A stretch of 64,000 nucleotides of DNA, from contig CAINOE010000174.1 of the NCBI GenBank assembly GCA_903851415.1, forward strand, positions 1-64,000, given 5' to 3'. Both the position numbers and the translations under genes were made by a program. This stretch comes from an uncultured Rhodopila sp. GTDB taxonomy: Bacteria; Pseudomonadota; Alphaproteobacteria; Acetobacterales; Acetobacteraceae. Below, piece after piece: positions 16,757-24,934 of the stretch; within the stretch, counting starts at the first letter, position 1; the number at the start of each line of letters is the position of its first letter. The notes under the pieces are model-generated. The model ran no database searches and had not been told where the DNA came from. It was given only the letters and a program-made list of their open reading frames with translations.

Positions 16757-17582
16757 GGTCAACCTCCTCATGCAGGATCGCTGCAACTTCGCCGCGGATG
16801 CGGCCATATTCCGCAGTGGTGCGGGCGTTGTCGTTTCGCGGCCGCGGAAGGTTGACGTCAATCACCGACTTGATCTTGCCCGGCCGCCTCGTCATGACCG
16901 CGATCCGATCGGCGAGAAAGATTGCTTCGTCGATCGAGTGGGTGACGAACAGGATGGTCTTCTTCCGCTCTCCAGTCTCCCAGATGCGCAGCAGCTCGTT
17001 CTGGAGAAACTCACGGGTCTGGGCGTCCAGAGCCGCAAACGGCTCGTCCAGGACAAGAACCTCGGGGTCATAGGCGAGAGCCCGCGCGATCGCCACACGT
17101 TGGCGCATACCGCCAGACAGCCGGTGCGGGAGATGCTGGGTGAACCCTTCCAGGCCGACCGTTTGCAGAACCCGCGACGCGATCTCGTGGCGTTCCCGGG
17201 CTGGCACGCCGCGAATCCTGAGGCCGGCCTCAACGTTCTTCTGCACCGAAAGCCAGGGGAAGAGCGCGTAGCTTTGGAAGACTACGCCGACCTTCTTGCT
17301 GACGCCCCGAACGGGCGCTCCGTCGAGCAGCAGACTGCCTTCGTTGAAATCTTCAAGCCCGGCGATGATGTTGAGGACGGTGGACTTTCCGCAGCCGCTC
17401 GGGCCGAGCAGAGCGACGAACTCCCCGTCCTGGATCGCGAGATTAAACCCCTTCAGGACCTCGGTGACACCGGTCCCGGCGCCGTGGCCGACGTTCCGGA
17501 ATGTCTTGCTCAGATCCCGGGCATAAAGCTTGTACGCAATGCCGGCCGCGTTTCTCGTCAGGCCAGTCGCGAATTGCGTCAT
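16746..17582 (-). CDS. ABC transporter ATP-binding protein, SsuB/TauB family
   Basis: The ATPase subunit of the importer. Motifs: Walker A LLGPSGCGKST, Q-loop VVFQSYALFPWL, signature LSGGMRQRVAIARAL, Walker B VLVLDEPFAALD, and H-loop FVTHSIDEA. These exact forms (ALDAQTRE, HSIDEAIFLADR) are typical of nitrate/sulfonate/taurine systems. I used ATG at 17582; a start at 17630 would add 16 atypical residues. The gene follows the binding protein by 114 bases and overlaps the permease. Confidence 0.9.
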   Translation of the reverse strand: MTQFATGLTRNAAGIAYKLYARDLSKTFRNVGHGAGTGVTEVLKGFNLAIQDGEFVALLGPSGCGKSTVLNIIAGLEDFNEGSLLLDGAPVRGVSKKVGVVFQSYALFPWLSVQKNVEAGLRIRGVPARERHEIASRVLQTVGLEGFTQHLPHRLSGGMRQRVAIARALAYDPEVLVLDEPFAALDAQTREFLQNELLRIWETGERKKTILFVTHSIDEAIFLADRIAVMTRRPGKIKSVIDVNLPRPRNDNARTTAEYGRIRGEVAAILHEEVDLGK

Positions 17583-17696
17583 ATGGTTTCCATGCCGATC
17601 AGGAGGGGGTGCTCGCGAGACCAACATCAAGGGACTCCGGACTCCCGGGTGGATGACGTCGCGCGATCCGTCCGGGCATGGTCACATGCGCGTGCT

Positions 17697-18770
17697 TCAG
17701 GCGTCGGTGGACGTAAGCACCTTTTGATTGTCGTTCTGGGAGGCTATCAGCGCGGCCGATGGCGCGAGCGGATTGTATTCGTTTGTCGCCACGTCCGACG
17801 GCTTGAGTTTTGCCAGATCCGGGGTGAGAATACCGATCCGGTCGTAAAGCCCCCACCAGAATTGAAGCTGCTTCTCGTCCAGAATGAGATTGTTCACATA
17901 GTAATGTTTCGTGACATATTGTCTGGGGAGCTTATTCACTCTGGCGGTAATCTCCAGCGCCTTGGCCGGATTTGCATTCACCCAGTTTGCCGTCTTCGCA
18001 ATGATTCCGACAAACTCCCTTGTCTGCGCGGGGTATTTGCGAATAAACTCTCCATTCGCGCTGATCGGCGCCGATCCGCCGTCCTCCTGCGAATTGTCGT
18101 AGTCGGAAAACGCCGGCTTCAGGGCGCTGTCGGCGCGCAGCACGCCGTTGTAAGGCGGGTGGATCACCGCGAGTTCGATACTGCCGTACTCGAGCGATTG
18201 CCGCAGCAGAGTCTCCCCCTGGGTCAGCAGCTTGACCTTCTTGAGGTTGACGCCGTTCTTGGTCAGCAGATCCTTGAGGATGAACTCCGCGCAGCCGCCG
18301 AGACTCGCCAGGCCCACAATCTTGCCTTCGAGATCCTTCAAGTTGCTGACCGTGATGGTCGAATCCGCCCGCGTAAAGTACGTCATGTGCGGTTCGTCTT
18401 TTGTTGTGTAGGTCTGCGCGGCAATCACCTTCAGGTCGACGCCGTGCGCCACCGCGGCCAGCGCGCGGTTGAACATGAAGCTCGCGAAAGTGACGTCACC
18501 CGAGCCCACGAGAGCGGGAAGCTGGCCCGCATTGATGTCACCAACGAATTTGGGGCGGATGCCGGCATTGCTCCAGTAGCCGAGCTCGTCGGCGAATTTG
18601 ACGAGCGATATTGAAAGCGGGTCTTCCGACCAGGTGAAGTAGACCGGGTTCTCCGGGCTCGAAGCGCTGGCGCTCGCGATGGTTTTCGCCCCGAACAGTC
18701 CCGCCGCGGCGAGGACCGCACCGGCACCACCCGCGCTGAGCACACTGCGCCGATCGATTACATCCGCCAT
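17697..18770 (-). CDS. ABC transporter substrate-binding protein, NMT1/SsuA-like
   Basis: A periplasmic binding protein of the nitrate/sulfonate/thiamine-precursor group. An N-terminal signal has a twin-arginine (DRRSVLSAGGAGAVLAAAGLFGA), so Tat export is likely. The mature part has the expected features: ENPVYFTWSEDPLSISLVKFADELGYW near the start, GDVTFASFMFNRALAAVAHGVDLKVIAA, and LEGKIVGLASLGGCAEFILKDLL. It is the first gene of the importer operon. A GTG at 18782 is an alternative start four codons upstream. Confidence 0.85.
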   Translation of the reverse strand: MADVIDRRSVLSAGGAGAVLAAAGLFGAKTIASASASSPENPVYFTWSEDPLSISLVKFADELGYWSNAGIRPKFVGDINAGQLPALVGSGDVTFASFMFNRALAAVAHGVDLKVIAAQTYTTKDEPHMTYFTRADSTITVSNLKDLEGKIVGLASLGGCAEFILKDLLTKNGVNLKKVKLLTQGETLLRQSLEYGSIELAVIHPPYNGVLRADSALKPAFSDYDNSQEDGGSAPISANGEFIRKYPAQTREFVGIIAKTANWVNANPAKALEITARVNKLPRQYVTKHYYVNNLILDEKQLQFWWGLYDRIGILTPDLAKLKPSDVATNEYNPLAPSAALIASQNDNQKVLTSTDA

Positions 18771-19501
18771 CAGACCATTCACCTTGCTTCGCTTAGCCCC
18801 GCAGCATGGTTCTGCTGCAGGTCATAGAGCACCGTCACGGCACGACACTCCCCGGCGACGACCGTGAAATTGGCGCGGCCAACAATGCATACATTCCCGC
18901 ACCGGCACAAGTGGAAACAATTAAACCCACGCCAGAATTTGCGGTTGGCAAATCATGCTACTTATACGAGCAGATTTATCCGACAACGCAACCCGCGAAA
19001 GCTTGCCCAACCTGATCCAGGATCGCAGGCAGTAGCGCCTGATCAAATCAGGACGTCAGCGCCCCCGGCGGCGTTGGCCGGATGGTTACGATCGACTCTG
19101 CGAGCCTTGCCCTTCTCGGCGGTGACCACGAAGCCGCCGTCGGCTGGGACGTCTTCATCACCGCCGTGGAAGTCCGTCACGCCAGTGAAGTCGAAGATGG
19201 TCAAGCTGGTTTTGCTGATGCTCGGCGCCAGACGCGTGCCCCGGCCGCGCATCTCCTGATACAGCATGGCGATTTCGTGAACCGCGCCATGACCGGGTTG
19301 ACGGCCGTACCCTGCCCTTCGTCATACCGCACCGCAGCGTAAAACTGCCCCGATAAACTTTCCATCAGGCCGCGGCAAACCTCGCCTCGAATCGATTTTC
19401 CGGTTGTGCGACCAGCCGGGAAACTGGTAACCAAGGTTGCAAGAAGCCGTGATTCACGCGGTCAAACCACCTACAGGAAACGTAACAGGGAGCATCCACC
19501 T
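18771..19501. other. 731-bp region without a clear gene
   Basis: Bases 18870-19000 are AT-richer than usual here and may carry the promoter of the minus-strand ABC operon. From 19040 to 19430 the minus strand shows two adjoining open stretches in different frames (around VRYDEGQGTAVNPVMARF, and GRGTRLAPSISKTSLTIFDF), which could be one frameshifted gene. I do not recognise a family and do not call a gene. Confidence 0.4.
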
Positions 19502-19720
19502 ATGGTCAACTTTTCGAACCGTGCCGATCTGCCGCCTCAACTGCGCGCGCTGTCCGCCAGGGCCGACGACCTGGACTACACGGTCCGGGACGCGCTGCTC
19601 GCGACCTTGTCGGTCGCGCCACGCCACGCGACTCCGGAACAAGTGCTGACCGACACCTTTGGCCGCCTCGGCTACCTCCCGGGGGAGGCGAAGCTGGCGA
19701 CGCGGAAGGTGCTGGCCTAA
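19502..19720 (+). CDS. Small conserved-looking hypothetical protein (72 aa)
   Basis: The protein is soluble and mixed in charge, with no signal or membrane segment. A GGGAG ribosome site lies about ten bases before the ATG. It is followed ten bases after its stop by a textbook terminator, which argues that it is a real monocistronic gene. The middle (ALLATLSVAPRHATPEQVLTDTFGRLGYLPGEA) looks helical. I do not recognise the family and assign no function. Confidence 0.6.
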   Translation: MVNFSNRADLPPQLRALSARADDLDYTVRDALLATLSVAPRHATPEQVLTDTFGRLGYLPGEAKLATRKVLA

Positions 19721-19729
19721 CCGTCTGAA

Positions 19730-19774
19730 ACAATCGCCGCGGGGCGCCCGTGACCCCCGCGGCGATTGTGTTTT
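19730..19774 (+). terminator. Rho-independent terminator
   Basis: A perfect 15-bp stem (ACAATCGCCGCGGGG at 19730-19744, reverse complement at 19755-19769) with a 10-base loop is followed by GTTTTCC. It lies ten bases after the small gene's stop. Confidence 0.88.
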
Positions 19775-19857
19775 CCGTCCGAATTGACGTACCCCGGCCC
19801 CCATGCTGACTTTGCGGCAACGGCTTGGCCAGGCAACGGACGAGAGGCTTCAACCCC

Positions 19858-20649
19858 ATGAACAATCCGGCACCAGCGGACTCGGTCCTGTTCGAGGTCG
19901 TGCAGCCCCATATCGCGCTGGTCACCATCAACCGGCCGGAGGCGCGCAACGCCATCAACGGCGCCGTCGCAGCGGGCCTGGAGGCCGCGGTCGAACGGTT
20001 GGAGTCCGATCCGGACTTGTGGGTCGCGGTGCTGACCGGTGCGGGAACGCAAGCGTTTTGCGCAGGCGCCGACCTGAAGGAGGTCGCCGCGGGCCGGGTT
20101 GCCGGGCTGTCAACGCCGAATGGCGGCTTCGCCGGATTCGTCCGCGCCAAACGAAGCAAACTGTGGATCGCCGCGGCGCAGGGCCATGCGCTGGCCGGCG
20201 GCCTGGAATTGTTGCTGTCCTGCGACCTCGCGGTGGTAGCCGAATCAGCAACGTTCGGACTGCCCGAGGTCAAGCGCAGCCTGCTGGCCGGCGCCGGCGG
20301 CGTGTTCCGCCTGCCCCGCGCCGTCCCGAAAGCCATTGCTCTGGAAATGATCGCGACCGGCGATCCGATCTCGGCCGCGCGCGCCGCCCAGTTCGGTCTG
20401 GTCAACGCGGTTGTTCCGGCATCCGAAGTCATTGCGGCGGCGCTGGCCCTCGCGGGGCGCGCCGCCGTCAACGCTCCGGTTGCGGTGCGTGAAAGCCTCG
20501 GCGTCGCCCGGCAGGCAACAGAACATACCGAATCCGAAATGTGGGCGATCAGCGAGGCCGCGTTCCGGCGCGTTCTGGCGACCGAGGATTTCAATGAGGG
20601 CCCGCGCGCCTTCGTCGAAAAACGCCCGCCCCGCTGGATTGGCCGCTAG
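19858..20649 (+). CDS. Enoyl-CoA hydratase/isomerase (crotonase) family protein
   Basis: Crotonase-fold enzymes act on acyl-CoA thioesters. The oxyanion-hole pattern is visible as GTQAFCAGADLKEVA (about residue 65) and GHALAGGLELLLSCDLAV (about 108), followed by FGLPEVKRSLLAGAGG, where the second Glu of hydratases is expected. The length of 263 residues is normal. I used ATG at 19858 with GAGAGG upstream. The exact CoA substrate is unknown. A terminator separates it from the gene before; a PPOX-type gene follows. Confidence 0.88.
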   Translation: MNNPAPADSVLFEVVQPHIALVTINRPEARNAINGAVAAGLEAAVERLESDPDLWVAVLTGAGTQAFCAGADLKEVAAGRVAGLSTPNGGFAGFVRAKRSKLWIAAAQGHALAGGLELLLSCDLAVVAESATFGLPEVKRSLLAGAGGVFRLPRAVPKAIALEMIATGDPISAARAAQFGLVNAVVPASEVIAAALALAGRAAVNAPVAVRESLGVARQATEHTESEMWAISEAAFRRVLATEDFNEGPRAFVEKRPPRWIGR

Positions 20650-20722
20650 CGCGCCGGAACGTTGACAAGTTGCGATGACCGCCCAAATCTGCCGGCGGCA
20701 GAAACAGGATGGCCGTGACCGC

Positions 20723-21139
20723 ATGACCGACGCTTCAGCAGGGTTTGCCGCGCTCGCGGGCAAGCAGTATCTGAACCTGGAAACCTTTCGGAGGAATGGC
20801 ACCGGCGTCCGGACCCCGGTCTGGTTTGCCGCCGCGCCGGCAGACGATCCGGCGCTTTACGTCTATACGACCGCGGACTCCGGAAAGGCGAAACGAATCC
20901 GCCTGAACGGCGCCGTCAGGGTCGCCCCCTGCGACGCGCGTGGCGGCGTGAAGGGCCCGTGGATCGACGCCCGGGCAGAGATCGTTGGCGCTGGGGAATT
21001 TGACCGCGGCATGCGGCTGATCAACCGCAAATATCGGCCCTGGAAGCAAATCATCGATTGGGTTACGCTGGTATCCGGGCAGATCCGCCGTCACCAACGC
21101 ATCGTGCTGGCGATCCGGCCGGCGGTTTCCGCAACCTGA
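20723..21139 (+). CDS. PPOX-class flavin/F420-type oxidoreductase-like protein
   Basis: The 138-residue protein has the split-barrel pattern of the pyridoxamine 5'-phosphate oxidase-like superfamily: QYLNLETFRRNGTGVRTPVWFA at the N-terminus, then LYVYTTADSGKAKRIRLNGAVRVAPCDARG, a layout seen in PPOX-class F420-dependent enzymes. Whether it uses FMN, F420 or heme is not visible. I used ATG at 20723; an ATG at 20675 would add 16 atypical residues. Confidence 0.78.
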   Translation: MTDASAGFAALAGKQYLNLETFRRNGTGVRTPVWFAAAPADDPALYVYTTADSGKAKRIRLNGAVRVAPCDARGGVKGPWIDARAEIVGAGEFDRGMRLINRKYRPWKQIIDWVTLVSGQIRRHQRIVLAIRPAVSAT

Positions 21140-21315
21140 GATTAAGAATTGCCGCCGTTGCGATTGAAGATTTATCGGGCCGAGGCGACTCACGCCGCGC
21201 GCCGGAAGTTGCGCGGCGATCCGTGTAGGTTTCTTCCGAAGCTATCTTCGGTGTGCTATCAAGCCCCGCGTTGTTTTGTTGCAAAAAAAGGGCTGTCGGC
21301 TTTTGGTAGTTGCCT

Positions 21316-22254
21316 ATGTTTCCGATCGACCTGCCGATCGCACGTCATTCGGCCAGGCGGCATGAGGTTGCGAGTTTACCGGAACCCGGTGCAGCGACGG
21401 CAGGGCGTCCCATGATCGGCGGGACCAAACGTCCGGTGGTGTTTCTCTTCGCGGGCCTCACCAGCGACCTTGCGGAACTCTCCGCCCTCCGCATCGGCTG
21501 CCAGGACGCCCTGTCCACCGTGCCGATCGGCTATCCGCACTGGACAGAAATCCGTAGCCAGGGGCTGAAGCTGGACGATTTTGTTGCGCATTGCCAGCAG
21601 CAGATCGAGGCACATCCGTCGCCCGGCCCGAAGTTCCTGGCCGGGTATTCCTTCGGCGGGCACATCGCTTTCGCGGTGGCCGCGGAATTGGAGGCCTCGG
21701 GCGCAACGGTCGGGCGGCTTGGGCTGCTCGACACCGCGGCGACTCCCGCGATCGACTGCCGCCCGCGCTCGGCGTCCCGGCGCCTCAGGGATCTTGCCAA
21801 TGCGTTCCGCGCAGGCGATCTCGACTCCCAGGTTGGACGCATCATCGCCGGACTCATGAGGTTTTCCGGGTACGACTGGCCGTTGCGCCTCGCTGCCCGG
21901 TTGCGTAACGTCAGGCTGCCGCGCAACATGGGAAAGCACATCGACCTCGCCCTGCAGATGCACTTTAACTTCCAAATACTGCTGGAATTATTGGATCGGC
22001 TGTCCCGCCCGGCGCCGCCGCGCGGGTTTCCGGCAGTCCTGTTCCGTTGCGTTAATCACGATCCGGATGAACCGGATGACTTGCAATGGGACAGGCATTT
22101 GGCACATTTGCGGATCATTCCGATCTCGGGCGACCATCTCAGCCTGATGGACCCGCCGAACATTGCCTCGCTCAGCAAAGCGTTCTCCAGCGCCATGTCC
22201 GATGCGCCTGCGCGCCCGGGCGAATCCCGCGGTCAGGTTCACATGACCTCCTGA
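21316..22254 (+). CDS. Thioesterase-domain alpha/beta hydrolase
   Basis: The protein shows the thioesterase (type II TE) pattern: a first strand PVVFLFAGLTSDL, the nucleophile elbow GYSFGG (Ser about residue 114) and the catalytic His in SGDHLSLMDPPN near the C-terminus. The N-terminal 35 residues are extra and variable. I used ATG at 21316. Such enzymes release acyl or aminoacyl groups from carrier proteins, and similar domains sit in polyketide or peptide clusters. No synthase is nearby. It converges with the exopolysaccharide operon, so a link to polymer modification is only a guess. Confidence 0.78.
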   Translation: MFPIDLPIARHSARRHEVASLPEPGAATAGRPMIGGTKRPVVFLFAGLTSDLAELSALRIGCQDALSTVPIGYPHWTEIRSQGLKLDDFVAHCQQQIEAHPSPGPKFLAGYSFGGHIAFAVAAELEASGATVGRLGLLDTAATPAIDCRPRSASRRLRDLANAFRAGDLDSQVGRIIAGLMRFSGYDWPLRLAARLRNVRLPRNMGKHIDLALQMHFNFQILLELLDRLSRPAPPRGFPAVLFRCVNHDPDEPDDLQWDRHLAHLRIIPISGDHLSLMDPPNIASLSKAFSSAMSDAPARPGESRGQVHMTS

Positions 22255-22389
22255 CCGCCTGGATCGAAGTAGAAACGACAGCTCCCATTGGCGTATTGCC
22301 CGCGTCCGGGCAGCTATCGGCTGGGAGGCGTCCGATAGCGCGGTAAGCGCCGACCGGGATACCGCCTGCCAATTAGCGTCACCATTCTG

Positions 22390-23808
22390 CTATATCCGGT
22401 GGCGTTCTTCAGGATAGCTGGATCGGCCCGCCAACGCCATATCGGCCAAGGTGTCGAAGCCGGTCTCTGACGCAACGACTGGCGACGGCATTTCGCCGTG
22501 AAGCCGAACAGTCCCCGACAGTCTGGACGCGATCGCAATTCCGAGCGCCCAAAACCACCAATCGTCCAAAACGACATACTTGATCCCGGAACTCACGGCG
22601 CAGGCAAAAGCGACAATCAGCGCGTTTTGCACGCCTGCGGCATAAGCCGCCAAACGCCAGTGCGGACCGGTTCTGTTGGCCGAGCGCCGGCTCTGCAATT
22701 CAAAAAGCGTCGCAAGACATGCAATCAGGAACACCGTGGTCCCGAGCACGCCAACATCCGCGAGCATCACGGTTATTGCATTGGCATTGGTCCCGGCGCC
22801 CCACCCGCTGCCGAGCAACGGATGCTCGATGAACATCTGGAATGCTTCAACTGAACCTTGCGTTCGCTCGTGATAAGACAGCGTCTGGTTTTTCTCGATG
22901 GTTGCACTCGCTACCATCGTCGCCAGCTTGGGGATGCTGACCAAGGCCATCACAAACAGCGCCGCGGTCGCAGCCGCCGGCGCGATCGAGCGGACGGGAA
23001 ACCGGATCAACAGGACGGCTGCCAGAACCGCCAGGCCAAAATACCCCGTCGTCGACGTGCAGAGCAGGAGCGTAACGGTGCAGAACAAGACAGCTGCAAT
23101 CCAGCCGCGAGTCCGGAGCCGCGGCTCGATGACCAGCACCGTGATGCCGAATGACACGAAATGCAGCAGCGAGGCCGCGAAGAACGACGGTTCGACGGCG
23201 ACGGACGCGATCCGGACGAACCCCGGTCCGGACTGGTCGAACATGTCAGCGAAATCGCTGAGGCTGTTGTTGAACAGAAAGCTGGGGTAAGGAACACCGG
23301 AGTAATAGCAGGCAACCTGCACAAATCCCCAGGCCGAGATGAAAACCGCCGCGGCCCTGGCTGTGCGGACGCAGCGTTCGATGGCGCCGTCACGGCAGAA
23401 TTCGAATGACAGCGTAACCGTCGCGGCAACGCCGAGCAACACGTAGATCGTCTGGGTGACCTCGAACGGTGTCAGGCCCTCCGTCAATCCGTTCACCGCG
23501 GCCGATACAAGCAGCAGCAGCACGAAGACGCCGATCAGAAGCATTTGAATCAGCAGCCCTTTGCTGACAACGAACGATCGGAATGCAGAACCGTAGGCCG
23601 CGAGCGAGACGAAATAACACAGCAGAAACAGCATGGCGGGGGTCAGGCCGACGCCTCCGCTCTTGTACGAAAGGGCGGTGAAATTGACGATCGCGGTGGC
23701 CGAAAACGGCGCGAAGAAGACCACAAAATAAGGCAGGCGTTGCGGCGCCCTCAGCAGCAGATAGAGGGCCAGAACCGCCATAAAAGGCCCGGTTGCGGTA
23801 ATGCTCAC
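22390..23808 (-). CDS. Wzy/O-antigen ligase-like polysaccharide polymerase
   Basis: This 472-residue membrane protein has about ten hydrophobic segments and a long periplasmic stretch (residues about 165-215, with ACYYSGVPYPSFLFNN). The late motif TQGSVEAFQMFIEHPLLGSGWGAG is characteristic of the Wzy_C/O-antigen ligase family. It most likely polymerises lipid-linked repeat units. I chose GTG at 23808, which overlaps the stop of the upstream glycosyltransferase (GTGA), in line with translational coupling. It is the last gene of the minus-strand exopolysaccharide operon. Confidence 0.85.
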   Translation of the reverse strand: MSITATGPFMAVLALYLLLRAPQRLPYFVVFFAPFSATAIVNFTALSYKSGGVGLTPAMLFLLCYFVSLAAYGSAFRSFVVSKGLLIQMLLIGVFVLLLLVSAAVNGLTEGLTPFEVTQTIYVLLGVAATVTLSFEFCRDGAIERCVRTARAAAVFISAWGFVQVACYYSGVPYPSFLFNNSLSDFADMFDQSGPGFVRIASVAVEPSFFAASLLHFVSFGITVLVIEPRLRTRGWIAAVLFCTVTLLLCTSTTGYFGLAVLAAVLLIRFPVRSIAPAAATAALFVMALVSIPKLATMVASATIEKNQTLSYHERTQGSVEAFQMFIEHPLLGSGWGAGTNANAITVMLADVGVLGTTVFLIACLATLFELQSRRSANRTGPHWRLAAYAAGVQNALIVAFACAVSSGIKYVVLDDWWFWALGIAIASRLSGTVRLHGEMPSPVVASETGFDTLADMALAGRSSYPEERHRI

Positions 23809-24929
23809 GATTTGGAATCGGACGCCATGGGCAAGCGTCCGGCCGCGATCCGGGACGCCAGAGCGGTCTGCAACGGCCCCGGCCTGTTCGCGAAGACCTC
23901 GCGAAAGACCTCCATATAGCAATCAACGGTCCGGTCCCAGCCAAACAGCGCACTCAGCCTGACGCTGCGCTCATGCGCATCCGACAGCGATCCTTCGTCG
24001 GACAGGTAACGCAGGGCCAGCTCGGTCAGTTCCGATACGTTACGAGCAGGTTGCAGAAACGGCAGTAATTGGTCCGGCGTGTCGTCCCCGACGGTCGTAA
24101 CGAGCGGAACTCCGCAACCGGCGGCGGCAAACAGGCTGCCGCGGCGAAAACTCGCCCCATCCGGAAACGGCAGCAGTGCCAGAGTTGCCTGCGACAGAGA
24201 ATCGGCGACATCGCCGCTCTCACCGGAAGGCAATATCGACATCCCGCACGCACGCGCCCTTTCCTGAATCATCGCCCCATAATCCGCGAATTTGGGAACC
24301 GGCGCACCTATGATGCCGAACCTGACATGAGGCATCGCGGAGACGATGCGCCCGTGGCATTCGAAAAATTCCTCGAGTCCCTTCTGCGGCCGCATTTGAC
24401 CGAAATACACCACCCGAGGCGGCGCCGACGGTTTCCACGCCCTGCCGGGGATGTTCGAAGCTATCGGAATATTACGCAACCGCTTACGAACCCACGGAAA
24501 CCACCTCCCCAGCCCTTCTCCCTCCCTATCCGCCGTCACCCCGATCCGATCCGCTCTTACAAGTAACGCTCCGACCGCCGCCTTGCGCAACGGATGCGCC
24601 GCGATAAACTCATGCAACATCACGATCAGCGGCGCTATTCGCTGAATCGCGCTGATCGCCACCGGACCCAGCGACACGCCGAACGCGCGCGACGGATATT
24701 GCATAAGGATAACGTCCGGCTTCCGCCGGGAAATTTCCCGCAGGATCGCCGGCACCGCCGCGAGCGACCAATCCCCGAGATCGACCGGATGCACCGACAG
24801 CCCGGCTTCGGCGAACCTGGCTTCCAGAATATCCTGCGAATCACGGATCGCATCGAATTTTGACGGAGTCGATCCGCACAGCGTCACCACGCGCATCGCC
24901 GGCTGCTGCTTCATGGCCGGGTGAACCAT
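23805..24929 (-). CDS. Glycosyltransferase (GT4-like), exopolysaccharide cluster
   Basis: The 374-residue protein has a GT-B layout. Its second half has PRVVYFGQMRPQKGLEEFFE, VRFGIIGAPVPKF and a stretch LLPFPDGASFRRGSLFAAAGCGVPLVTTVG. There, in place of the usual E-x7-E helix, the pattern is R-R-G-S-L-F-A-A, as in glycosyltransferases that assemble exopolysaccharide repeat units. The start is five bases after the Wzc-like gene, and the end overlaps the polymerase gene. Sugar specificity is unknown. Confidence 0.8.
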   Translation of the reverse strand: MVHPAMKQQPAMRVVTLCGSTPSKFDAIRDSQDILEARFAEAGLSVHPVDLGDWSLAAVPAILREISRRKPDVILMQYPSRAFGVSLGPVAISAIQRIAPLIVMLHEFIAAHPLRKAAVGALLVRADRIGVTADREGEGLGRWFPWVRKRLRNIPIASNIPGRAWKPSAPPRVVYFGQMRPQKGLEEFFECHGRIVSAMPHVRFGIIGAPVPKFADYGAMIQERARACGMSILPSGESGDVADSLSQATLALLPFPDGASFRRGSLFAAAGCGVPLVTTVGDDTPDQLLPFLQPARNVSELTELALRYLSDEGSLSDAHERSVRLSALFGWDRTVDCYMEVFREVFANRPGPLQTALASRIAAGRLPMASDSKS

Positions 24930-24934
24930 GGTAT

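Noticed and set aside
18782..19082. AT-richer stretch examined as a tRNA or small RNA locus
   Set aside because: No cloverleaf, CCA end or terminator-type hairpin was found by eye.
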